Positions 1-10,633 of a stretch of DNA of 64,000 nucleotides are shown here, in pieces. Every line of letters starts with the position of its first letter. Position 1 is the first letter of the stretch. Source of the DNA: Paramecium tetraurelia (lineage: Eukaryota; Ciliophora; Oligohymenophorea; Peniculida; Parameciidae). Below the pieces are notes generated by a model. That model was given only the letters and a program-made list of their open reading frames with translations. It made no database searches and was not told where the DNA came from. The stretch is from the NCBI RefSeq assembly GCF_000165425.1, contig NW_001799266.1, positions 372,001 through 436,000 on the forward strand. The letters are read 5' to 3'. The position numbers and the translations under genes were made by a program.

Positions 1-434
1 ATAACTCTTACAATTAACTTTTAGATAATTAGATCTAGTAAAGATGCTGTGTTTCTAAATCTTCAATCTTTAATCCATAGTGGAGTTCTATTTAACTTAT
101 TTTTGAATGGCATTCTTAAATTTATTATGTTTTCAATTTAATTGAGATATTTTGTTTCTCAATCTCTTAAATAAGTGCGCCTATTTACTTTTGTTTATTT
201 TAATATTTCTACTTAATCTGCATTACTTATATTAGGTGAACCATTAAATCCAAGCTTGTTATCAATACTCAAGTCATTTAGACTACGAATAGGTGAAATA
301 GACTAAGAATGATGAGAACTGAATTATTTGAGAGCCTGCTATAAATATCCAGTTTCATATTAATTAAATTGTTCTATTTTAGTTGCCCAATTAGATCTAT
401 TGTTTTATAATAGATCAATAATTTACTTAGACAT
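1..434 (-). CDS. 5' part of a coiled-coil protein, runs off left edge
   Basis: Read on the minus strand with TAA/TAG as Gln, a frame opens at ATG (complement of 432-434) and continues to the window edge if a 25-nt intron (about 158-182, GTA...GAG) is removed. The product is Gln/Asn/Ser-rich at first, then has a charged segment rich in Ile, Lys, Glu and Gln (KIEKQNIS and onward) that looks like a coiled coil. The acceptor GAG is atypical for the short introns in this window, so the splice is uncertain. I do not recognise a family, and the C-terminal part lies outside the window. Confidence 0.45.
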
Positions 435-809
435 TATTTTACAATTTAATTCTAATTTATATATATAAATGTGTAAACCTAAAGAGTTATCTTAAATATT
501 TATGTCAAGAAAAGGGGTGTAAATCATTCATAATAGATGAGTATTTTTAATATACTCGAAGATATTTAGGGAATCGAAAGTTAGTATGAATTTAATTTTA
601 AATTATAAATTTTGCATTATTTAAATGGGAAATAAAATCATTTTCCGAGTTGATGGTTTAGTACATTTTAGTTTATCTTTAAAATCTGGATAGTTTTGTA
701 CAATCTGACTAAGAATGAATAGAATTAGTAATTAAAATTTTATGAATAGTGAATATTTTGAATGTTTGAAAAATTTCAATATAAAAACGATATATTTAAT
801 AAAATCTTG
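435..809. other. intergenic region between divergent genes
   Basis: About 375 nt of AT-rich DNA between the minus-strand coiled-coil gene and the plus-strand MFSD1-like gene. It must hold both upstream regions. I see no convincing open frame or repeat. Confidence 0.5.
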
Positions 810-2420
810 ATGAGATAATGCTTTCCATTTCTAAACAAATGCCACTACAAGTATAGATGGGGTGTGCTTGGATTTTGTATCTGGCTTGTTTTGGGAGCAT
901 TTTATTGTTTTGATATTCCAACTTCTTTGCACAACACATTATAGGGACATTTTTCTGATATTATGACACCTGAAGCATTTGAGCTATATTATGGAGGGTT
1001 GTATAGTTTATATTCATTTGCAAATATTTTTCTTCCATTTATTAGCGGAAGTATGATATAATTTTTATTCAGAAATTAGGGATTAAAAGGGTGATAGAAT
1101 AGTGTTGATTCTTATGGTGGTTTTAGTAATGATAGGGCAATTAATCTTTGTCTATGGAGTCCACCTAAAAAGCTTCATGGTTATGTATTTGGGTAGAATC
1201 ATATCAGGTTGGGGCATAGAATCAGTTGTTCCTACACAAACCTCTTTCATTTCTCCATATTTTAAAGATGACTTTTTGGTATTCTCCATAATAAATCATA
1301 GGGTTTTGCAGTTGGCTTGAATGAATTTTTTGCAACTTTAGGGTCTATATTAACAATGTATTTATGCCCTAAATTGGCTTTAGAATATGGTTTATTGATA
1401 GCAGTATCTAGCGGAATATTTTTTAATTCATTTAGCCTTATTTGTGGAGTAATCACTGTGATATTAGATAAACATGCAGAAAAACACCTTTTGGAATTAG
1501 TGAATTATGATTAAGTCAAATATTCTGTTTTGCGATCATCAGAAAATCGTAGTCCCAGATAAAGTGGTGGGAACAATGCCAATGGAGTTGAGATAAATTA
1601 TAATAAGAATGTTGGAGAAGATGTAATAGAAGTAGACGAGATTTAATCAGAAAAGCAAAATGGAGAAGATGGCTAGATTCTATCTTAACCAGATGCTGTA
1701 TAGGCTATTGAAACGTTTCCCAAAATATTTTGGCTTGTTAGCTGGTGCTATGCATTAATTTATAGTTCAGTATTAGGATTCATTAATATTTCAGTTGGAT
1801 TACTATCTGAGAGATGGTTTGGAGTGACTGAAGAATCAGAGATTGAAGCAGGATTTGTAGTCTCAATTATGTGGTTCATAACTGGACTCTTTACACCATT
1901 ATTTGGTAGCTATACAGATAAATATGGTTAAAGATCCTCATTAGTAAATTTATGTTATTTATATATAGCTAATATTTGCAACTGTGTTATGTACTTTTTC
2001 TCACTTGATGATATGGTATGTCTTTCCATTCTTATCTCTGATCTTGCTTGGAACTTCATTGGCTCTAGCATTTGCTTCTGCTTGGACTGGAATTGTGTTT
2101 TTGGTTAGACCTGACACTTTGGGTAAGGCATATGCTTTGGTTATTGCTGTATATAACTTCACATTCACTCTTGTGCCTCTAGCCGTTGGTGCTTTAAGAG
2201 CGTATGTATATTTAATATTTTTAGATATTATGGGACATATTTTTATTCATAAATTATGTTATCTGTTTTAGGAGCCATTGCTTTTGTGCTTTCTATAATA
2301 ATTTATTAACTAGATCACAGTTAAGAAAATATTCTTGATGGAAATGGACAATATGCAGTTAGTGCAACTAGTTTGGAAAAGAACTTTCCAAATGAAACTG
2401 CACATCTAAAAGAGGATTGA
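810..2420 (+). CDS. MFSD1-like major facilitator transporter
   Basis: Multi-pass membrane transporter of the major facilitator superfamily. It most resembles MFSD1-type lysosomal carriers: the N-terminal half carries an LGRIISGWGIESVVPTQ segment that matches the family's GRFVFGIGGES region, preceded by YCFDIPTSLHN like the family's CYDNP segment. The start at 810 (MRQCFPFLNK) precedes the first membrane helix. Five short introns can be placed: 1050-1078 (29 nt), 1280-1302 (23 nt), one of about 25 nt near 1942-1967, and one of 23 nt near 2201-2223, with TGA at 2418. A hydrophilic Asn/Glu-rich loop (about 1500-1700) separates the two six-helix halves, as usual in the fold. It converges with the following gene, 98 nt between stops. 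The transported substrate cannot be told from sequence. Confidence 0.85.
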
Positions 2421-2518
2421 TTTACATTTATGATTAAGTTTTCAGTAGAAATAGTTTATTATAAATAAATAACAAATGTTATTCAATCAAAAATTTCCTA
2501 TAATTTTTAGTGTTAAAT

Positions 2519-5500
2519 TCAATCTATTTTTAAACTTCTTCTAAATGCCAAACATCTTTCCATTTGATCCTAAAGTTTTTATCCTCCGCATTCCATCACT
2601 GCATTTATCATATCAGCAATATTCTATTTGCCATTCAGAACAGCCTTCTCCAATTATATGATTTAATGCTCTAATGAACTACATCTCTGATCACTCAGTT
2701 TGACAATCCTCTATTATATTATTAAGGATTCTTACTTTTGTTATTTCTAACTCCTTCTGATAGCTCTCCAGTCTAATTTAGTCTTTCTTGGAATTCAGTA
2801 CTTATAATTACATTAAATCTATACTTAATTATTGATTCTCTTTTAAAGTAATTTATAATTCACTGGAATATTCCTAGATCAACCTTTGTAATTCTGATTC
2901 TGACAATTGGTTTAATCTAAAAAGTTAATTTTATATTACTTCTACTTTCCTTCATTCTTTAACAAATTATCAATCTGTAATTTAGAATTCCTTGTCCTTG
3001 CTTTCTCATCATTGGTTTGCTGGATAGTCTCCGCACAGACATTTGATTTATACTATAGTTTATCTTTGTTTGGTTTAAATTCATCCTTTTGAAGACAAAT
3101 ATAACATTATTGATTTATTTATGAATCCTTTTGAGATTAAATATAGTTTTAAAGTTAAATTTTTTCATTTTATAATTCAAGAGCTGTGTTTTTACTTTTA
3201 GTTAATTCTTCATTCAATTTAGATATTTCATGAGTATATTTTTTTTTTTATTAATCCTTCTCCTCTTTTAAAATATCATTTTCTCTTAAGAGAATCTCAA
3301 TTTCTTTTTTTAGTATTTCTGTCTCCTTTTTAATCTATTAAAATTCCTTAGTATTTTTATCAGCTAAATTATTTAATTCATTAATAAATGAGTTATTAAA
3401 ATTACTATTTAAATTTTGAATCTAAATTCTTTTGTAATCTGATTGAAGAGCAGTATATGTTTCTGATAATAAATTAAAAGCAGCTTCTGACTTTCTAATC
3501 TATTCTTGCAACTTTTCATTCTATTGTTTCATTAATTTATTCTAATGTTTTAAAACCTAATTCTAAATTTACAAGAAATTATCTTCCTATTCTCCAATCT
3601 CCAATTACCTACAAGATGTCAATAAAGATTGCTCATTTTAAGTTGGTCTTGAATTGAAATTATCAAATTATTCTATTTTTTTAGGATTAGCCTTAGGTTT
3701 AGTTGATCCTCTCAGGATCTCTTCATTATTCTATACATTTTTAGTCTTATTCTTGCCTGGCACCACAAATTTATTCTCTCTCAAAGCCGTTGGATAATCC
3801 TAATCTGATTTTTCTTCCTTAGATTTTTACTATGACAAACAAACTTTCTAAACTCTTACAGTTTATACTCGTCTGACATTGGTATCAGTCTCAATTAGCT
3901 TATCGATTTCAGAGTACTTAGAATGACTTTCAAAATTGCTTGGCTATTCTTAATATTTTTTTAAAGTGTCTTCTCTGTGATGATTTTAATTTTCTCCTCT
4001 TTATTCTATTGGGGAATGTTGACATTCCCTCTTTTGCCTGAACCAGTCATCACTTTTTTGTATTTCTGTATTCATTATACTAAATTTCTTAAAAATTAAT
4101 TACCTCAGATTGTTTCCAAGTCTTTTATTTTCACTTTAATTTAATTAGTTCCATGCCAATCCCACTTAAATATAAGCGTCCTAATCATATCTATTATGAA
4201 TAGGAATTTTATCAATAACCAATGGTAAATTATTTTCAATGTAAAAACCTAAATTCAGTATTGCTTCACCATAGCATATTTTGCAATCTTGGACCATTAT
4301 TTTTAACTAAATTAGATTTATTAATTTACATATCGGTTTTCCGTATAATAAAAATCAAATTCAACAACTTCATTAATATCTTAAACATTAGCACATTGAC
4401 TCAATATTTTAGACATCAAAATTTTCGATTCATTTTCTAAATATTTGAATTGTAATTTACCATCAAGAATGATTATTTTGCATTATTCTGAATATTTTTC
4501 TATTTAGAACTGCAAAGATTATACTTCGATTTCTAGATGAAGCATCGGCTGTAATAAATTATTATTATTATTTATAAAATTATTACCTTAATACCTTCTC
4601 ATTATAGAAACTAGTCGTATAAGTGAATTATTCAATCATTTCTCTGATATTTCAAACTTTTATTTTAAATCTCCATTCTGTTACTTTAATCCCATCTACT
4701 AAATTAGCCTATTCGATTCCTTATTAGCAATATTAATATTTTCTTTCAAAGCATTATATTATCATTTTATGACTTTCATAACCTCAAATTTTCTGTAATT
4801 CTCACTTTATTACATAATGTTATGAGGTTTTATAAATTCTAAACTATCACCTTGCTAAAGGAATAAAGGAATAATTTAATAAGAATAATATTTCTTTTTT
4901 TGGAACATAAAAATCGGGTAAATTTATAATTTTTGATTTATTTTTAGAAATATTAAGATTTGTATCATCGAAAATATTTTCATAAATGGTATACCATTAT
5001 TTAACATTAAATTCGCTTCTTATTAAATTATTCAACCTTAGAGAAATTAAGAATTTAATTATATTATTGTAAGAGTTTAAATTATTCGTGGTTCTTTCAT
5101 TAAGCTCATATAAATGTTAAAATAATTATCTGTTCTGTTTCTCAAAGTTGTGGAAAAAATCTGAAATTTTGTCAAAGAATAATTTGTATAATATAGAAAC
5201 AAAAATGAGAATATGTAGAACCAGGATTTTAAGTTAAAGTATTATCGATTATAACCTATAATTAGATGTTTTGTAAAGTAAATGATCAATCATCTAAATT
5301 TGGAAATTGCAATACTCCAGGATCTCTTACAATTGAATCTAATTTAATTTTTTTAACTTCGTTGATAATAGGGGTAACGTCTCTTGGCTTTTAATTTTTT
5401 GGGTATGTTTGTTTATTATAGAATTCAATAATTTCTTACTTCTTCAGTTATTTGGATTTGTTCAGGTTTCCCATAAGTTTTGCAAATAATGATGTTAATT

Positions 5501-7170
5501 ATTAGATCAGATCATCTCCAGTAGAGTCATTAAATTGTTTTTCAAATTATTTTTCATCGAAGTTTTGAGACTTCTTTAATAATTGATCTGCATATTCTGT
5601 AATTCTCTGAAGTGGCTTGATATACCTAACCATGTAGAAAACACATATAATAATGTAGAGGATAGGAATAGACAACGCAATAGGAATTAACTTTTTATTG
5701 AAGTTATCAACCTTCCTTTCATAGATATCTTTCTGAAGTTCAATTTCTTCATTAGGTAAGTAAGTTGGTTAATAACTATTTAGGTAAAATCAAAATTTAC
5801 ATTCCTAGAATAAGTCCTGAATAATTGATAAACGCAAATAGAAATTGCTAACCAGAGAGTTCTCCTTAATAAATAGCTATGTACGATTCAACCTTAGCTT
5901 AGCCTGTGAGATATTTTGAAACATTAATTTTCCTCAATTTAGAATCATCATCTGAATTCATAGTCATAATGAGTTGTTAGAGTTCCTCAATATCTATCTT
6001 ATATTCTTGCTCTTAATAATCAATTATATGGTTATCGCCTGTTAACAAAAACAAAGTGTAATTATATTGACTGTTTGTTGCTATTGAATAAAATAGCATA
6101 TATAATATAAATGGCTACCTTTCACAAAAGATTAAACCAATTTTTGTATTATTAGCATCTGTAATTGGTAAAACTTCTCTTTACAATATTACTTACAAAA
6201 ATGGATCATAAGTATGTTCTAGAGGAATTTGGAAGGCATACCTTCTATCTCTATACATTTTCAATCGGTATTTGTTAAATAATTCTAGGTCAGTAACATT
6301 AATTCCTGGATATTACATCATGAAACCATCATCAAAAATCCAATAAAAGAAAGACCCCATAGATTAATAATTAAAATACATTATGTTATTAATTGATAGA
6401 TAATTTCTGATTCTTTTTTCAGGAATTGAATCATCAAATAGTAGAGAATAAGTAGCAAAATTGAAAGTATATTGATCTACAATACTTGTATCAGGAATAT
6501 ACTATTTCGTTGAATTTGGAAGTTTATCATCCATTTTGTAAAGGACTCCATTATATCTTAACGATTCCAATTAAATTAGATTTTAAGTAACATTAATTAA
6601 TTGTATTTCATTTTCCCTAGTATTTATCAATAGTTAAACGAAGTCTATTGTAATCTCACAAATTTGTTTCTGTAGTAGTTCTGAGACATTGTTCTTAGTC
6701 CATGATTATACAGTATCAAACAGTATATTCTATCCTATGAATTAAACTCCGATAAATAAGGATAAAGAAGTGATAGCAATGATGATTTGAGCTATGGTAA
6801 CCTATATTTTCAGTGTCCAATTGCAAGATATTGGCAAGAAAAATATTGATCCAATTTTTTCATTTATAAATAAATCTCCATGGCCAAATCCAATGTAAGC
6901 TTTAATTTTTTCCAAACAAGTTTCTTTTATCTAATATATAGTCTTATTGATTACATCCTTTTTCTTAGTCTCATCTTTTATAATTTATTATTCTGGAAAA
7001 GTTGGTGTTTAAGACTCTTTTGGGTTCATTTCTTATTCTTCTTCATTGTCAATTTAATCATTTGAATCATCTTCATCGTTTGAGATGTCACTTTGAAATT
7101 ATTCCTACTCGTTTCTTTCAGAGAGAATTGCCTCATCCTATCCATTTGAAAAAAGAATATTATTTTGCAT
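2519..7170 (-). CDS. long Cache-like/HAMP sensor protein with coiled-coil tail; frame partly broken
   Basis: Reads from ATG at 7170 (MQNNILFSNG) for about 1,500 codons. Layout: acidic Gln/Asn-rich N-terminus; first membrane helix near residues 115-140 (IIIAITSLSLFIGVQ); a large extracellular Cache-like sensor region to about residue 480; second helix (ALSIPILYIIICVFYMV); then a HAMP-like segment (RYIKPLQRITEYA); a cytoplasmic part containing EIEVQ and YGEAILNLGFYIE; and a Lys/Glu/Gln-rich coiled coil to the TGA at 2519-2521. Several 22-25 nt introns fit. Between about 4560 and 4900 the reading is disturbed: two in-frame TGA codons (4762-4764 and 4636-4638) and an unclear junction near 4560-4600. 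The C-terminal part (2519-4075) begins with an ATG and could be a separate gene, but the frame through 4075-4110 is open with or without a 24-nt intron. A chemosensory or environmental-sensing role is inferred from Cache plus HAMP only. Confidence 0.55.
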
Positions 7171-7564
7171 ATAAATTAGAATATTATACAATTCAAGATT
7201 GTTTTTATTAATATAATAAGAAAATCAAAAAATAAGAATGTAAATAATTTGTAGTTACATATCAGAGTAACATTTTTTTCGAATTTAATAATACATCTAA
7301 ATAAACATTTCCTAATGAAAATTTAATTCCGTATAATAATTCAACAATTAATTCTTATTTATGATAACAAATATAATAAGAATATCTTAATTAATAATAT
7401 ATCTATACATTCTATCAAATTAACAACTAAAATTTTTGGGAATAATTAAATATATACAAAACACCTAACAATACAGATAATATATATAGATTTTTCTTCC
7501 CTTATATTTGTAAATGAAAATAAGGATTATAATCATTAAAATTATAGATTGGAACATCAAATTA
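7171..7564. other. intergenic, AT-rich
   Basis: 394 nt between two minus-strand genes. It holds long A/T runs and short TATA-rich tracts. No coding frame, RNA gene or repeat was recognised. Confidence 0.5.
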
Positions 7565-8208
7565 TCATTTCTTTTTTTTTTGAATTCCAAATTTTTTTAT
7601 CCATTCTAATGGGAGATTTAACACTATTTTTTGTGAATCATCCACCTCAGATGTATATTATTTTATTCTTTCTTCAAATATTCGTATATCTTCATTCTCC
7701 ATAGAACAAACCTTATTTTATTTTGTCTAATTTTTTGAATCTGAAATTTATTATGGTTTTTTTTCAACTTCAGATTTTGGTTGAGATTTTTTGTTTTAGG
7801 GCTTTTGCTTTTTCTTTTTTTTGGGTTCAGTTAAAGTTGGACTGCTTGTCGAAGTGGACTGAGTTGAACTAACAAGTCGAAAATTGGTTTCATTATTAAT
7901 AAATAATTTTGAATCCTATTTGAGAACCATATTTACTTATGAACAATTAGTGTTTATCTCAAGGATTTGTTTGAAGGAGTTCTTATCAAAATCCTTGTTT
8001 GAAATCTAAGACATTAACCGAATTATTTAATTATCATTATCACTACTATCACTAAAATCATAAAAACCTTGAAATTTACAGATAACATTTTATGTGTTAT
8101 TGCCTATCCATGAAATATTCAATAATTACAAGTCTAAAAGATAACATTATCGTCTTTAATTGATATAACCAAGTCTTTTTTTGGTTTATTTTTGCAAAAG
8201 CATTTCAT
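7565..8208 (-). CDS. hypothetical protein with Lys-rich low-complexity centre
   Basis: Starts MKCFCKNKPKKD at 8208. A 26-nt intron (GTAATTATTG...ATAG, near 8101-8127) joins two open frames, giving roughly 205 residues that end at TGA 7565-7567. The N-terminus has closely spaced cysteines, the middle has runs of Asp/Ser, then Ser/Thr (STQSTSTSS) and a basic stretch (EPKKKKKQKPQNKK). The C-terminus ends EWIKKFGIQKKKK. I do not recognise a family. The basic tracts could be nuclear-localisation signals. It is divergent from the MORN gene, with about 180 nt between the two starts. Confidence 0.6.
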
Positions 8209-8388
8209 ATTTTATTTAATTAAAATAATTATAAAGCACTAAAATTAACTTAATATTTTAAATCCCATGAATTCATATATATATTGTTTTTCTTTCCTAA
8301 TTTGAAAAGTCTACATTGCAATAAGTATATAAAATTCAAAGTTAATTATTATTTTTTTAGTTTAATATTAAATTTTACTCAATTCAAA

Positions 8389-9555
8389 ATGGGCAATTCC
8401 TGTACATGCTAATGTTAAACTAAAGCAATTGAAGAAAACGAACTCAATACAAATTAAAAGCAAGCAGCTTAATCAAAGTTAACACCTAAACCTGATACTG
8501 CTTAAAATTAAGATCCTGATGTATAAAATGGAAATAAATTAATAGGGTAAAGAGAAGATTAGCAATCAATTAAAGGATGAAGATGTTGCTCAGATGGCAG
8601 GAGCTCGAAACAATTCTAATGAAGATAGTTCTTCTCCAAAACTAATGAAAAGAGAAAATGGTAATATTTATTCAGAAGTATAGATGATAACAAACCGGAA
8701 GAGCAATATATTGCGTAAGTTTAATCTACTAAAAATAAAACAACAAGAACTAAGTTGGGAGCTATTGAAATGAAAAATGGGGGTGTTTATGATGGAGAAT
8801 GGAAAAATGCTATGAGGGATGGCTCAGGAAAATATGTATGGCCAGATAGAAGTTTTTATGAAGGAGAATGGGTCGAAGACAAAGCAAATGGATTTGGGAA
8901 GTTAGGTATTTCTTGAGTCATTCTTATTCAGTTCACGTTGATGGTGATATTTATGAAGGGCAGTGGTTAGATGATATGGCCAACGGTAGAGGGGTTTATA
9001 TACATAGTGGTATTAATTATAACTACTTTCAAGGAGGAGCTCGATATGAAGGAGAGTGGAAAAATGATCTCCAACATGGATAAGGAGTTGAGGTTTGGCC
9101 TGATGGAGCCAAATATGAAGTAAACTATCATTCTCGATATATGTTAGGGTAGATATGAAAATGGTAAAAAGCACGGACAAGGAACTTTGACTTTTGCTGA
9201 TGGCAGTTATTATAAAGGAGATTTTGTTGAAAATGATATAACAGGATATGGAGAATACTTCTGGAAAGATGGAAAGTCGTATAAAGGACAATGGAATAAT
9301 AGTAAAATGAATGGAAAAGGAGTGACTTAATGGGCTGATGGCAAGAAATATGAAGGAGATTATAAGGATGATAAGAAACATGGATTTGGCATCTTTTAAT
9401 GGGAAAATGGTAGAAAATATGAAGGAAATTGGATTAATGGAAAATAACATGGAAAAGGCATGATTACACTTCCTAATGGAGAAAGAAAAGAAGGAATTTG
9501 GGAAAATGGAAAAAGAATTAAGTGGTTAAATGCTGATGAATCACCAAATGGTTGA
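8389..9555 (+). CDS. MORN-repeat protein with probable lipidated N-terminus
   Basis: Begins MGNSCTCQCQTK, with Gly2 and nearby cysteines suited to N-myristoylation and palmitoylation, so membrane attachment is likely. After an acidic linker the protein is a ladder of MORN repeats (YEGEW, NGKGxxxWxDGxxYxGxW type), about 9-10 units to TGA at 9553-9555. Introns placed by frame and repeat spacing: 8520-8544 (25 nt), about 8663-8685 (23 nt), about 8906-8931, about 9013-9036 (24 nt) and about 9121-9148 (28 nt). MORN repeats bind membranes or scaffold cortical structures in other protists, so a cortical or ciliary scaffold role is inferred. It is one of three MORN genes in this window. Confidence 0.85.
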
Positions 9556-10227
9556 TATATAATTCTTAGTACTTAAATAATATCTACTTATGTTAACATA
9601 ACTTTTCAAATTTGTTATTGAATCTCAAATACACTTTATTATTATTTTTTTAAATGCTTATTAAAATATTTTTAATTAACAAACCCTAAATAGGGCAAAA
9701 ACAACTTTTTGTTTTTAGATTTTCACTGGTATAATAATTTTCTTCTTTAATTTTGATAAAGTTGTTGAAATTCAAGATATTTATCCATCAGGAATACTTT
9801 CTTAGAAATAAATCTGGAATCAAAGAGCCTGAAAAGGAATATGAATAAAATTAAATAATCTATATAAGTTGCCATCCTAGTATTTTATTATTATATTAAT
9901 TCGAAATTATTGTTCTATTATTAAATCATATTTTTTGCTGGCTATCATTAATAAAATCTTAAGTAGTTTATAGGTTGTATACCAATAATACTATTTTTTA
10001 ATAGTTTTTGTCATAATATAATCATATTAGCTTAATCTTCAATCTCAAAATTAACTAATTATCTTCATGTATACTATTTTTAATTTATATTATAAATGTT
10101 ACTAAGTTTTTAAGTTATTTTTAGAAGAATAAATAGCATAATTATTATTAAATTACAATAAAATAATTTCAATACCACTCAGATAAAAACTTAAATTTTA
10201 TAATGTATCCTTTTTATCTTTATTATA
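9556..10227. other. intergenic, very AT-rich, with two small hairpins
   Basis: 672 nt without a convincing gene. Just downstream of the MORN gene lie two adjacent inverted repeats: CCCTA-AA-TAGGG (9684-9695) and an 8-bp stem AAAAACAA / TTGTTTTT with 4-nt loop (9697-9716). They may be chance or may mark the 3' end region. The rest shows only A/T runs. Confidence 0.45.
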
Positions 10228-10572
10228 ATGGAAAATCAATTTAATTAATAAAAAAAGGAAATAAAAAAAGTAAATTTGAATCTCACATTTCTACTAACTT
10301 AATAAGGTTTTTACAAGAATTATCATAAAACCAAATAATAAATTACGTATAAACTATGCTGAATATTTAATTGGGTTAAATGTAATAAATGATACAGTTA
10401 AATATAAAAAATATTCATTTAAAGATTAAATATTTTTTAATAATTAAGAGTTTGAGGTTAGTATTCTAATATTATTTAATTTCTAAAGGAGTTACTTGGA
10501 TACTTTATAAATTTGATGATACCGACCTTTTAATTTTATTGGATTTAAATTCTATTGAGGTTTATTTTCTGA
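10228..10572 (+). CDS. possible small gene, unrecognised
   Basis: A model beginning MENQFNQQKKEIKK at 10228 continues through a 37-nt candidate intron (about 10270-10306) and a 32-nt one (about 10457-10488) to TGA 10570-10572, ending in a hydrophobic stretch (PTFQFYWIQILLRFIF). The middle reads NNKLRINYAEYLIGLN, which looks protein-like. The first intron is longer than most here and there is no homologue I recognise, so this may be non-coding. It would converge on the K+ channel gene. Confidence 0.28.
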
Positions 10573-10633
10573 GTAGAAATTTTTCTATTTAGGAGCGTGA
10601 AGTTGATCTCTTAATTCTAAGTTTAAATAGATG

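Noticed and set aside
6880-7211. Two overlapping plus-strand frames
   Set aside because: Antisense to the N-terminal part of the Cache/HAMP gene, whose frame is continuous there.
9013-9450. Minus-strand 145-codon frame
   Set aside because: It is antisense to MORN repeats; the regular codon pattern of the repeats keeps the opposite frame open. The same holds for 51566-51961.
9684-9695. CCCTA/TAGGG taken as a telomere-like repeat
   Set aside because: A single copy only, and it does not fit the C4A2/C3A3 repeats known for Paramecium telomeres.
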